Positions 25,094 to 33,772 of a stretch of DNA of 64,000 nucleotides are shown one piece after another (within the stretch, counting starts at the first letter, position 1; each line of letters opens with the position of its first letter). The DNA lies in the NCBI GenBank assembly GCA_033764725.1, contig JANRIR010000084.1, positions 134,036-198,035 on the forward strand. Direction: 5' to 3'. A program made the position numbers and the translations under genes. The DNA is from RI-43 sp033764725. GTDB taxonomy: Bacteria; Pseudomonadota; Alphaproteobacteria; Caulobacterales; Aquidulcibacteraceae. Under the pieces are notes generated by a model. That model saw only the letters and a list, made by a program, of their open reading frames with translations. It was not told where the DNA came from and made no database searches.

Positions 25094-26311
25094 GTGACGA
25101 TCGTCGTGCTGCGCAACGCCCGCATTTGGGACGGCGTCTCTGAGGATTTGTGCGCCGGCGGCGAGGTTCTCATCGAGAATGGGCGCATCGGCGCCGTCGG
25201 CCGCGTGCGGATGGCGCGCACGCATGAGACGATCGACATGCGCGACCGCTTCGTCATGCCGGGGCTGATCGACGCGCATTTTCACGCTTATTGGGGGCCC
25301 GCGAGCGTGGCGCACGTGGAGACGCTGCCGCTGTCCTATCTCGCGCATCATGCGCGACGCCTATTGGAGAACGCGCTGCGTCGCGGCTTCACCACCGTAC
25401 GCGACGCCGGCGGAGCCGATTGGGGCTTGTGGAAGGCGCATCAGGACGGACTGTTTGACGGCCCGCGACTGTTCTACGCCGGGCGCGCGCTGTCGCAGAC
25501 CGGAGGCCACGGCGACGGCCGCATGCAGCATGTCGAGCCGTGCGGCTGCCGCTTCATCGCCAATCTCTCCGAAGTGGCCGATGGCGTCGACGACGTGCGC
25601 AAGGCGGCGCGCGAAACGCTGCGGCGCGGCGCGCACCACATCAAGATTTTCCTCTCCGGCGGCGTCGTGTCGCCGACCGACCCTTTGACGGCGCCGCAAT
25701 ATGGCGATGACGAAATCGCCGCGGTGGTCGAAGAAGCTGCACGCCGCGGGGCGTACGTCATGGCGCACGCCTACACCGCGGAGAGCGCGCTGCGCGGCGC
25801 CCGTCTCGGCGTGCGCAGCATCGAGCACGGCAATCTGATCGACGATGCGGCGGCTGAGGCCATGGCCCGAGCCGGCGTGTTCCTGACGCCGACGCTGATC
25901 ACGTACGCCGCGCTGCGCGACAACGCCGAATCCCTGGGCTTGAGCGCCGAGTCCGCTGCGAAACTCGATCTCGTGGCCGAGCGCGGCGCAGACGCCGTGC
26001 GGCGCGCCCGCAAGGCCGGCGTGCAGATCGCCTTCGGCACCGACCTCGCAGGCCCGCTGCACAGCCTGCAGCGCGACGAATTTCGCATGCGTGCGGCCAT
26101 CGAGGCCCCAATTGACATCCTGCGTTCGGCGACAAGCGTCGGCGCCGCGTTGCTGCAGCGCGGAGAGGAGATCGGCCGCCTCGCGGAGGGCGCGCTCGCC
26201 GACATCATCGCCGTCGATGGCGACCCACGCCAAGACATCTCAACGCTGTTCTCCGACCGGGCCGATCCGCCCTTCATCATGCAGGCCGGGCGCGTCTTCG
26301 CGCAGCACTAG
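25094..26311 (+). CDS. metal-dependent amidohydrolase, prolidase/imidazolonepropionase-like
   Basis: A 405-residue amidohydrolase. The HxH motif is at 62-64 (DAHFHAY), a candidate carboxylated lysine at 184 in HHIKIFLSGG, further metal histidines at 225 (MAHAY) and 245 (SIEHGN), and the catalytic aspartate at 317 (GTDLAG). The Lys-containing arrangement is that of the Sgx9260-type Xaa-Pro/Xaa-Arg dipeptidases rather than HutI. There is no signal peptide. The start is a GTG at 25094 with an AAAGG-type site upstream. Its 3' end overlaps the convergent S12 hydrolase gene by 72 bases. Confidence 0.82.
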   Translation: MTIVVLRNARIWDGVSEDLCAGGEVLIENGRIGAVGRVRMARTHETIDMRDRFVMPGLIDAHFHAYWGPASVAHVETLPLSYLAHHARRLLENALRRGFTTVRDAGGADWGLWKAHQDGLFDGPRLFYAGRALSQTGGHGDGRMQHVEPCGCRFIANLSEVADGVDDVRKAARETLRRGAHHIKIFLSGGVVSPTDPLTAPQYGDDEIAAVVEEAARRGAYVMAHAYTAESALRGARLGVRSIEHGNLIDDAAAEAMARAGVFLTPTLITYAALRDNAESLGLSAESAAKLDLVAERGADAVRRARKAGVQIAFGTDLAGPLHSLQRDEFRMRAAIEAPIDILRSATSVGAALLQRGEEIGRLAEGALADIIAVDGDPRQDISTLFSDRADPPFIMQAGRVFAQH

Positions 26312-27460
26312 AGCGCGGGCGAGCATGACGCAGAGATCGTCCTGCAGCGACAGGGGCGCATCCCGTGCAGGCGGCGTCGCCGCCGATGCGGTGCGCGCTT
26401 CCGTCACCGCGGCGTAACCGCCGAAGCCCTGCGACGCATTGGCCTGATACGCGACGCACAGATCGTGCCGCGGAAAATAGGCGAACTGGCTTTGAAAACC
26501 TGGAAAATAGCCGCCGTGGCCGTAGCTTTCGCCCAGCGACGTGCGCGCGGCGAACAGGCCGAGACCATACCCGCCGACATGTCCTTGCGTCCAGCTGAAA
26601 CGATTGAGCGCAGCGACAGGCGCGACCCCGCCAAGGCGCCCGCTCGCATAGGCCCAGCCGAAGCGCGCGAGATCGGTCGCCGCCGTGATGAAGCCGCCGC
26701 CCGCCCATTCGATGCGCGGGGAATAGCGCAGGCCGCCGCCTTCGCCGACAAACGGCCGCGCGCCCGCATCGCCGAAGATGTGGCCGGTCGCGAGATTCAA
26801 TGCGCGACGCGCGATGGCGGGCTCGGTGGCGCGCAGGTCGAGCGGCGCCAGCACGAGGCGCATCGCCAAGTCGTAGAGGGTCTCTCCGGTCGCAGCCTCG
26901 ATGGCCAGTCCGGCGAGCACATAATTCGTGTCCGAATAGGCGAACCCAGCGCCGGGCGCATGCAGCGCGGGCGCGTCGAGGATAAAGCGCAGCGCCTGCT
27001 CCGGCGTCAGCCACGCGTCCGGACCTTCCGCATCGAACAGCGCCGCAAGCGCTTGCGCCAATGCGGGCGTTCCCATGTGATCGGGAAGGCCGCTGGCGTG
27101 CGACAAGAGCAGCCGCAGCGTCAATGCGTCAGCGTTTGCGATGCGGCGAAACCAATCGCGCGCGCCGAGCCAGGTCGAAACCGGCTGGTCAAGCGCGATC
27201 GCGCCGGATTTGGCGAGCAACGCCGCCGTCGCCGCGAAAATCGATTTTCCCGTCGAGCCGCCGGGCATCCGATGCTGCGGCGTCATCGCTGCGCCGCGCG
27301 CTTCATCGTCAAAGCCGACGGCGCAGACGAGAACGCGCCCATCCCGCACGGCGGCGGCGGTGAGACCCGGCGCCTTGATTGCGCCGCGCACGGCTGAAGC
27401 GGCCTCCTCGAATGCGCAACCACGCGAGGCGTCGGCGAAGGACAACGTGTTCACGCGCAA
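26240..27460 (-). CDS. serine hydrolase, beta-lactamase (S12) family
   Basis: A 406-residue penicillin-binding-protein-like hydrolase. The SxxK motif is at Ser69-Lys72 (GGSTGKS), the second motif at 175-177 is YSD in place of the usual YSN, and a late YGHGGY supplies the third motif. There is no signal peptide, so a cytosolic esterase or D-peptidase is more likely than a cell-wall enzyme. The start is uncertain: TTG at 27460 or GTG at 27454, neither with a clear Shine-Dalgarno. AT-rich box g lies 29 bases upstream. Its last 72 bases overlap the amidohydrolase gene on the other strand. Confidence 0.8.
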   Translation of the reverse strand: MRVNTLSFADASRGCAFEEAASAVRGAIKAPGLTAAAVRDGRVLVCAVGFDDEARGAAMTPQHRMPGGSTGKSIFAATAALLAKSGAIALDQPVSTWLGARDWFRRIANADALTLRLLLSHASGLPDHMGTPALAQALAALFDAEGPDAWLTPEQALRFILDAPALHAPGAGFAYSDTNYVLAGLAIEAATGETLYDLAMRLVLAPLDLRATEPAIARRALNLATGHIFGDAGARPFVGEGGGLRYSPRIEWAGGGFITAATDLARFGWAYASGRLGGVAPVAALNRFSWTQGHVGGYGLGLFAARTSLGESYGHGGYFPGFQSQFAYFPRHDLCVAYQANASQGFGGYAAVTEARTASAATPPARDAPLSLQDDLCVMLARALVLREDAPGLHDEGRIGPVGEQR

Positions 27461-27488
27461 AGCTTAGGCGCAGGCGCGGCCGGCGTCC

Positions 27489-27518
27489 AACAATAATATA
27501 ATCTTCTTATGTTTTATT
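27489..27518. promoter_or_regulatory. AT-rich box, site g (S12 hydrolase promoter)
   Basis: On the minus strand it reads AATAAAACATAAGAAGATTA and continues TATTATTG. The core ATAAGAAGATTAT is an ATAA-N5-TTAT inverted repeat. It overlaps the TetR 2 stop codon at 27514-27516 and lies directly upstream of the S12 hydrolase gene. Confidence 0.6.
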
Positions 27519-28179
27519 CGACCTTGGCGGGCCGGAACAGGACGGGGCGCCAATGCGCCCACATCTCCTCTTCCAGGCGTTGGGGCCGCTTCGTGATCGG
27601 CCGCATTGTCGAATCGTCGCCGAAATAGAGATTTTCCAGAAAGCCCTCGAGGCCGGAAAGCAGCAAATGGACGTCGAGATAATCGATCGGCGCGGGCTTT
27701 CCCGCGCGCCCGCGACGCTCCGCGAGGCGCCCAAGGAGCAACGCGACAACGCGTTTGCGCGCCTCGATCCAGGCGCGATAGACGTCCATGCTCTTGGGCA
27801 CAAGGATGTAATTGGCCCGGAACATCGCCGGATTGCGCACGCACGCGTCGATCGAGGCGCGCAGAATCAGCCGCGAAAGACCCTCCAGGTCCTCCGCAGC
27901 GCCGCGATCGGCGATCGCGCCGTAGAATTCCGCCACATGGTCGATCGCCATCTCTTCGAGCGCGGCGTCCTTGTTGGCGAAGTGAAAATAAAACGCGCCG
28001 ATGGTGAAACCTGTCTTGGCGCAGATGTCCTCGAGCGTGAAGTCGAGAGACTGGCGCTGCGCAATGAGCTCGGCGATCGCCGCCTTGATCGCGGCGCGCG
28101 TGCGCCCGCCTTTTGTCAGCCTGGCGTCGGCGCCGGCGGCGGGCTTTGCGGGCTTGCGCCGTGCGGGCGTCTTTTTCAT
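27514..28179 (-). CDS. TetR-family transcriptional regulator (island regulator 2)
   Basis: About 221 residues. After a lysine/proline-rich leader the DNA-binding domain reads GRTRAAIKAAIAELIAQRQS and CAKTGFTIGAFYFHFANKDA. Its recognition region is like that of the TetR at 18308. The ATG at 28177-28179 overlaps the stop of the peptide-binding-protein gene (ATGA), so it is the last gene of the eight-gene transporter operon and its level should follow that of the transporter. It probably acts on the AT-rich boxes, including box h at the head of its own operon. The inducer is unknown; a peptide or amino-acid derivative is likely. Confidence 0.87.
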   Translation of the reverse strand: MKKTPARRKPAKPAAGADARLTKGGRTRAAIKAAIAELIAQRQSLDFTLEDICAKTGFTIGAFYFHFANKDAALEEMAIDHVAEFYGAIADRGAAEDLEGLSRLILRASIDACVRNPAMFRANYILVPKSMDVYRAWIEARKRVVALLLGRLAERRGRAGKPAPIDYLDVHLLLSGLEGFLENLYFGDDSTMRPITKRPQRLEEEMWAHWRPVLFRPAKVE

Positions 28180-29723
28180 GGGGCGCGTGTCCAATCGATG
28201 ATGTTCATATAGGTGGTCTGATAAGGATTCATGCGCACGCCCTGCAGATCGCGCCGGTGCGCGGCCAGCGGCAACGTGGCATAGAGCATCACCACAGGTC
28301 TTTCTTCAAGCAGCCGCGCCTCGATTGCGCCATAGGCGGCGGCGCGCGCGACAGGATCGGTCTGGGCGAGCGCCGCGTCGAGGGCGGCGTCGAAGGCCGG
28401 ATCGCCGAACCGCGAGGCATTCACCCCCGATTCGATATAGCGCGTCGAGAATGCAAGATTGAAGAAGATCGCGGGATCGGGGACGTCCATCACCCATCCG
28501 TCATAGAACAGGTCGAAATCGCCCGTCGCGCGCGTCGCTTGAATGGCCGACGGCGCAAGACGCTGCAAGGTCACGTTCAGCCCTGCCTCGCGCAATTGCG
28601 CCTGGATGAATTCGGCGACCGGGCCATAGGCCGTCACCATCATGCGCAGCGCAACGCTGGGATCATACCCTGCCTCCGCGAGCAGCCGGCGCGCGCCGTC
28701 CAGATCGCGCGTCTGCGGCGGACGATCCGAACGCGCGCCGGGCACATTCGCCGGCAGGTAGCCCGTCATCGGCCCCACCTGTCCCGCCAGCACATCATTG
28801 CGCAAGGCTTCATAATCGATCGCCATCGCGATCGCCTGACGCACGCGCCGATCGGCGAGCGCCGGCGACTTCGTGTTGATGGTGATGAAACGCATGTCCA
28901 TCGTGAAATCGGCGCGCGCGACCACAACATCGGGAATGCTTGCATAATTGCGCGAGGCCACGGCGCCGAGCCCGCCGACATAGTCCACGTCGCCGCGTTC
29001 GAGCTTCAGGCGGCGCGTGCCATCATTGGGAATGACCGAGAACACCACGCGCTCGAACTGCCGCGGCTTCGTCGATGCGTTGGGATTGGCCGTCAGCGTC
29101 AAATCCTGGCCGCGCCGCCAAGCGCTCAGCTGGAACGGACCCGATCCCGCCGTGTTGGCGCCAAGCCAGGCGAGCGCATTGTCGGTTCCCGCATTCGCCT
29201 GAACGACCGACGGATTGACGATCGAGAACGACGGCAACGCCAGCATCATGGGCGCGGCGGGAAACGGCTGGGTCAGCGTCATTTGCACAGTGCGCGCATC
29301 GACTGCCTCGACGCCGCCGAGCCAATAAAGGGTCTGGTCTGCAGCCCGGCCGACGGCGCGAATGCGGTCGAAGGAATATTTTACGGCTTGCGCGGTCACC
29401 GGCGTTCCGTCGGCGAAGGCGGGGCCCTCGCGCAGAACGAACGTCAAGGTCAGGCCGTCCTCGCTGAAGGTCCAACTTTCGGCGAGTTCACCCATGATGC
29501 GGCCGTCCTGGGACGTCGCATCGACGGCGGTGAGCTGCTGATAGAGCAGATCCAGAATGGCGCCGTCGAAGCTGCTCGACGTATTGGCTGGATCGAGCGA
29601 GACTGGATCGGCGCCGATGGCGATGATCACTTCAGCTGCTGGATCGCCGCGCTCCGACTGCGCTTGACAGGCAGCCAGCGCGCAGGCGGCGGCCAATGTT
29701 ATGAACAGACGTCGCGCGATCAT
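28176..29723 (-). CDS. ABC transporter substrate-binding lipoprotein, oligopeptide/dipeptide family (SBP_bac_5)
   Basis: About 515 residues. The start at 29723 gives MIARRLFITLAAACALAAC, a clear lipoprotein signal with the cysteine at 19, and GGGAGCGG lies upstream. The mature part has the family 5 landmarks IGADPVSLDPANTSSSFDG near the N-terminus and a YLPANVPG-type loop. It captures peptides (or nickel, opines and similar, in other members) in the periplasm for the permeases encoded upstream. It overlaps the S12 hydrolase gene and the TetR gene by 4 bases each, an all-coupled arrangement. Confidence 0.9.
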   Translation of the reverse strand: MIARRLFITLAAACALAACQAQSERGDPAAEVIIAIGADPVSLDPANTSSSFDGAILDLLYQQLTAVDATSQDGRIMGELAESWTFSEDGLTLTFVLREGPAFADGTPVTAQAVKYSFDRIRAVGRAADQTLYWLGGVEAVDARTVQMTLTQPFPAAPMMLALPSFSIVNPSVVQANAGTDNALAWLGANTAGSGPFQLSAWRRGQDLTLTANPNASTKPRQFERVVFSVIPNDGTRRLKLERGDVDYVGGLGAVASRNYASIPDVVVARADFTMDMRFITINTKSPALADRRVRQAIAMAIDYEALRNDVLAGQVGPMTGYLPANVPGARSDRPPQTRDLDGARRLLAEAGYDPSVALRMMVTAYGPVAEFIQAQLREAGLNVTLQRLAPSAIQATRATGDFDLFYDGWVMDVPDPAIFFNLAFSTRYIESGVNASRFGDPAFDAALDAALAQTDPVARAAAYGAIEARLLEERPVVMLYATLPLAAHRRDLQGVRMNPYQTTYMNIIDWTRAP

Positions 29724-31375
29724 GATCCGCTCCCGAAATGCTGCGCCGGCGTGCGGCTCCATCTCATGAACCGCTCCGCTTGTGCGGAACAGCCGACGCG
29801 CCGATAGGGATAGCGCAAGAGTCGCGTCATCGTGACCTCCATAATGTGCGGCGCATCGGTGAGATCCGGCCAGAACAAGTGCAGATCGAGCGGCGCGTCA
29901 TCCGCGCTTCCAGCGTGCGCGAAAGCACGCCAGACGGCGCGATGCAGCGGCTTCAAAGCCAGCGGCGCCGCCTGCGGCCATGCGGCCCCGACCTGCACGA
30001 CCGCGCCTTCGCCGACGCGCGCGATCGCGATGCAGCCCGGCAGCGCATCGGCTTCATAGACGCCTGCAATGGCCGCGCTATCGGCGCCCTCGGGGTCGGC
30101 GCGCCGGTAATGGGCCTGCGCCTCGCCCTCGGTGAAGCGCACGCTCGCCGGCGCATCCTCGCCGATCGCATCGAACGCCATCCTGATCGGCTCGACGCCG
30201 ACCGTGCGGATGAAGTCGCCATCCGGCGCCCGCGGCACGCGTCGCCCTTCATAAGCAATTTCGCCGTTCGCGCCGGAGAGCGCCAACCCGTGGCCGTTTG
30301 CAACATCGACATAGTGCGCGCGCCATGCCTGGGGCGGCGCGTCGCGCGCGATGAGGCGCGGCGTGGCGCCGGGATCGGGCGCGAGATCAAAGGCCAGGCA
30401 CAAGGCCTCGCGCGCACGCTCGTACCAATTGAGATCGTTTCGATTGGCAAGAAGGATCACTGTCGCATCGAGGCTTGGAACGTGGATGAAATCGCTCGCC
30501 CAACCGCGCAGGCCGCCAGCATGGCCGAACGTTTCCAAGCCCGACAAACGCTTGCGCTCGACGCCAAGCCCGTAGCCCGACGCATAATCGCCCGCCGCGA
30601 ATCCCGGCGCAGTCATCTGCGGCCAGACGGGATCGCGCCGCAGCGCCGCCGCCCACTTCACAAGATCCTCGACCGTCGAGGCGACGCCGCCCGCCGCCGT
30701 CGCCTCGGCGAGATACTCGAGCGGCTGCAGCGTCTCGTCGCGCAGCGCGTGGCCAACGCCAAGATCGCCTTCCGCCCAGACGTCGCGCGCGAGAAAGTCG
30801 CTGCGTGTCATGTGCGCGGGCGCAAACACGATCTTGTCAAGCAGCGCCGCGAAGGATTGGCCCGAGACCGCTTCGGCGATGCACTGCAGCAGGGTGTATC
30901 CTGTATTGGAATAAAGCGTCCTGGCGCCCCGCGCGAAATTGAGCCGCGTTTGCGCGGCGATCAGCGCCAAGCGCTGATCCAGACTGTGCGCGGATTCAGC
31001 GCCGGCCCCATGCGCGAGATAAACGAGTGGAAACTCCTCCAAGAGTCCGGACCGCATGCACAGCATGTGGCGCAAGGTGACGTCGGCTTGCGGCGGGGCC
31101 AGCCAGTCGAGATAGTCTCCTGCGCGGGCGTCGAGCGCCACCCTGCCCGCGGACGCCAGATGCAGGATCACCTGCGCCGCCATCGGCTTCGACAGCGAGG
31201 CGATCCGCGCGCGCGTGCGCAGCGACCACGCCTCTTTGCGGCGAGGATGGGCGAGCCCGGCCGTGCGCGTCGCCACCACCGCGTCGCCGACAATCAGCGC
31301 CGCCGCGCCCCCTGGAGCGCCGGGATCGATGTCGCTGAAGATGAAATCCAGCGCCGCGGAGGCTTTCTCCCTCAT
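29720..31375 (-). CDS. S12 serine peptidase resembling D-aminopeptidase (DAP)
   Basis: A 551-residue serine hydrolase. The catalytic residues are all recognisable: Ser60-x-x-Lys63 (ASLSKP), Tyr155-x-Asn157 (YSNTGY) and His285-x-Gly287 (FGHAGG). The positions and the long C-terminal extension (about 200 residues beyond the catalytic domain) closely resemble the Ochrobactrum-type D-aminopeptidase (520 residues; Ser62, Lys65, Tyr153, His287 as I recall). That enzyme removes N-terminal D-Ala, D-Ser or Gly. No signal peptide is visible, so it should act on imported peptides in the cytosol. It lies inside the transporter operon with 4-base overlaps on both sides. D-specificity is inferred, not shown. 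Confidence 0.8.
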   Translation of the reverse strand: MREKASAALDFIFSDIDPGAPGGAAALIVGDAVVATRTAGLAHPRRKEAWSLRTRARIASLSKPMAAQVILHLASAGRVALDARAGDYLDWLAPPQADVTLRHMLCMRSGLLEEFPLVYLAHGAGAESAHSLDQRLALIAAQTRLNFARGARTLYSNTGYTLLQCIAEAVSGQSFAALLDKIVFAPAHMTRSDFLARDVWAEGDLGVGHALRDETLQPLEYLAEATAAGGVASTVEDLVKWAAALRRDPVWPQMTAPGFAAGDYASGYGLGVERKRLSGLETFGHAGGLRGWASDFIHVPSLDATVILLANRNDLNWYERAREALCLAFDLAPDPGATPRLIARDAPPQAWRAHYVDVANGHGLALSGANGEIAYEGRRVPRAPDGDFIRTVGVEPIRMAFDAIGEDAPASVRFTEGEAQAHYRRADPEGADSAAIAGVYEADALPGCIAIARVGEGAVVQVGAAWPQAAPLALKPLHRAVWRAFAHAGSADDAPLDLHLFWPDLTDAPHIMEVTMTRLLRYPYRRVGCSAQAERFMRWSRTPAQHFGSGS

Positions 31376-32145
31376 CGGCGTATGCTCAAGCGCGCCGCCG
31401 CTCCAACGAGGGCTCTGGTGTAATCCTGCTTGGGGTCTGAGAAAATTTCATCCGCGCTCCCCGCCTCCACCACGCGTCCGTCGCGCATGACGGCGATCCG
31501 CGTGCACAGATGACGTACGACGTCGAGATCGTGGCTGATCATAACCAGCGACAGCCCGCGCCGCTCCTGCACGTCAAGCAGCAGATCGAGCACCTGCGCC
31601 TGCACGGAAACGTCGAGCGCGGAGGTCGGCTCGTCCAGAACCAGCACGTCAGGCTTGACCGCAAGCGCACGCGCGAGCGCGACGCGCTGGCGCTGGCCGC
31701 CGGAAAGCTCATGCGGCTTGCGATCGAGGAAGGCGCCGCTCATCGCCATCTCCGCCAGCAGCGCTTCAGCGGTTGCGCGCAAACCGGCTGGGCGCGCTGC
31801 GCCGCGCAGGGCGAGGCCCTCGGTGACGCTGCGCCAAACCGGCCATGTGGGATCGAGCGATGCGGCGGGATCCTGGAACACGATCTGCAAGGCGTTCAGC
31901 TGCGCGGGCGTGCGCCTGCGCACGTGGGGAGAAAGCTTTTTTCCGTGCAGAAACACATCGCCAGACTGCGCGGTCTCCAATCCGAGTGCGACGGCCGCGA
32001 GACTGCTCTTTCCCGATCCCGATTCTCCCACGACGCCCACGCATTCGCCGACGCCGACATGCAACGACACATCATCCAGCGCGGGCTTCGTGCGGCCGCG
32101 ATAGGTCAAGCGGATGTGCTCCAGCGCGAGCGCGGCGGCGGTCAT
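31372..32145 (-). CDS. oligopeptide ABC transporter ATP-binding protein (DppF/OppF-like)
   Basis: A 257-residue ATPase. Walker A GESGSGKS is at 40-47, the signature LSGGQRQR and Walker B VLVLDEPTSALD follow, with SHDLDVVRHLC after. FQDPAASLDPTWPV is typical of the F-type subunit of peptide transporters. The usual C-terminal oligopeptide transporter extension is short or lacking. It overlaps its neighbours on both sides by 4 bases. With the D-type subunit at 32142 it powers import through the two permeases. Confidence 0.92.
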   Translation of the reverse strand: MTAAALALEHIRLTYRGRTKPALDDVSLHVGVGECVGVVGESGSGKSSLAAVALGLETAQSGDVFLHGKKLSPHVRRRTPAQLNALQIVFQDPAASLDPTWPVWRSVTEGLALRGAARPAGLRATAEALLAEMAMSGAFLDRKPHELSGGQRQRVALARALAVKPDVLVLDEPTSALDVSVQAQVLDLLLDVQERRGLSLVMISHDLDVVRHLCTRIAVMRDGRVVEAGSADEIFSDPKQDYTRALVGAAARLSIRR

Positions 32146-32963
32146 GGCGCGGCCCGTTGCGTCAGCCGCGTGCGCGGCGGCGCAGCGCCTGGCAGGGCGG
32201 CGAGCAGCGCGCGCGTATAGGCATGCTGCGGCGCCGACAGGATTTCACTCGTTGCGCCGCTCTCGACGATCGTTCCCGTGCGCATCACGATCAAGCGATC
32301 GCACAGACGCTGCGCCACGCCGAGATTGTGCGTGATGAACAGAACGCTCAACCCGTCGGCGCGTGCGGTGGATTCGATGAGGTCAAGAATTTGCGCCTGC
32401 ACCGTCACATCGAGCGCAGTCGTCGGCTCATCGGCGATCAACAGCTTCGGCTTCGCCAGGAGCGCCATCGCCAGAAGCGCGCGCTGGCGCTGTCCGCCCG
32501 AGAGCTGAAACGGGTACGCGCGAAGAATCGTCTCTGGGTCGGCGAAACCCATGCGTTGCAGAGCGCTCGCCGCTGCCGCATGGGCTTCGCGCGGCGCGAT
32601 CCGCGGCTGTATCAGCCGCATATGGCGGCCGATGCGCATGATCGGGTTCAGCGCCGACATCGGATCCTGCGGTGCGAACGCGACTTCCCGCCCCCGCAGC
32701 GACAGCCATTCCTTTTCCGACAGGCGCGTCATGTCGCGGCCGTCGAAGACGAGCGCGTCGGCGGAGACGCGCGCCGCCCGCGGCGGCAGGAGGCCGAGCA
32801 GCGCGGTCGCGGTCGCGCTTTTGCCCGAGCCGCTTTCGCCGACGCATCCAAGGATTTCGCCGCGCGCAATGTCAAATGAGACGCCATCGACCGCATGCGA
32901 CCAGCTTTGTCCGCTGCGAAACGCGACGCGCAGATCCGCGACCTGAAGAAGCGGCGCGCTCAT
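32142..32963 (-). CDS. oligopeptide ABC transporter ATP-binding protein (DppD/OppD-like)
   Basis: About 273 residues. Walker A GESGSGKS is at 42-49, the signature is LSGGQRQR and Walker B LLIADEPTTALDVTVQAQIL. FAPQDPMSALNPIMRIG is the Q-loop region typical of the D-type subunit. The start is the ATG at 32961-32963, which overlaps the permease stop (ATGA). The open frame continues to 33842 but that is inside the permease gene. Partner of the ATPase at 31372. Confidence 0.92.
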   Translation of the reverse strand: MSAPLLQVADLRVAFRSGQSWSHAVDGVSFDIARGEILGCVGESGSGKSATATALLGLLPPRAARVSADALVFDGRDMTRLSEKEWLSLRGREVAFAPQDPMSALNPIMRIGRHMRLIQPRIAPREAHAAAASALQRMGFADPETILRAYPFQLSGGQRQRALLAMALLAKPKLLIADEPTTALDVTVQAQILDLIESTARADGLSVLFITHNLGVAQRLCDRLIVMRTGTIVESGATSEILSAPQHAYTRALLAALPGAAPPRTRLTQRAAP

Positions 32964-33772
32964 GCATCGCCCCGCGGATCGAGCCAGTCGCGCAAGCCGT
33001 CGCCCAGAAGATTGAACCCCAGCGCCGAAAGCGCCACCGCAATCCCCGGAAACACTGCGACCCACCATTCGGTCAAAAGCGTTTGGCTGCCGTCGAAAAT
33101 CAGAGCGCCCCATTCCGCCATCGGGGGCTGCGCGCCGAGGCCCACGAAGCTGAGCGCGCTCGCGGCAAGCACCGCGCCGGAGAGCCCCATCGTGCCGTAC
33201 ACCGCAAGCACCGGCGCGAGATTGGGCGCGATGTGGCGCACCGCGAGCCACAAGGGGCCGGCGCCCATCGCGCGCGCCGCCTTCACGAAGCCGCGCTCGC
33301 GCAAGGTCAGCGTTTCGCCGCGCACCAGCCGCACATAAAACGGGATGCTCAGCACGCCCAGCGCCAGCGTCAGATTGACGAGCGACGGCCCAAGCGCGGC
33401 GGTGAGCGCAAGCGCGATGACGAGACCCGGCAACGCCATCACGATCTCGGTGACGCGCATCACGATCTGTTCGGTCGCGCCGCCGATGAGCGCCGCAAGC
33501 GCGCCGATCAAGGCGCCGCCGCCGAGGCCGATCGCCACGATGCCGACCGCCGAGAGCAGCGATGGCCGCGCGCCATGCACGATGCGTGAGAACACATCGC
33601 GCCCCAGCCCATCGGCGCCGGCCCAATGCGTCGCGGACGGCGGCGCAAAGGCCATGCCCGAGTCCACCGCATTCGGCGGATACGGCGCAATCCAGGGCGC
33701 CAGCAGCGCACACGCCCCCAGGGCAGCCACGATCGCCGCGCCGGCATACAGGACGAATGGCGGGCGGCGCAT
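32960..33772 (-). CDS. oligopeptide ABC transporter permease (DppC/OppC-like)
   Basis: About 270 residues with six probable membrane segments. An N-terminal FAPPSATHWAGADGLGRDVF motif is the mark of the C-type permease, and the EAA loop reads AARAMGAGPLWLAVRHIAPN. The ATG at 33770-33772 abuts the upstream stop; a GTG at 33775 immediately before is an alternative. It pairs with the permease at 33772 to form the transmembrane channel. Confidence 0.9.
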   Translation of the reverse strand: MRRPPFVLYAGAAIVAALGACALLAPWIAPYPPNAVDSGMAFAPPSATHWAGADGLGRDVFSRIVHGARPSLLSAVGIVAIGLGGGALIGALAALIGGATEQIVMRVTEIVMALPGLVIALALTAALGPSLVNLTLALGVLSIPFYVRLVRGETLTLRERGFVKAARAMGAGPLWLAVRHIAPNLAPVLAVYGTMGLSGAVLAASALSFVGLGAQPPMAEWGALIFDGSQTLLTEWWVAVFPGIAVALSALGFNLLGDGLRDWLDPRGDA

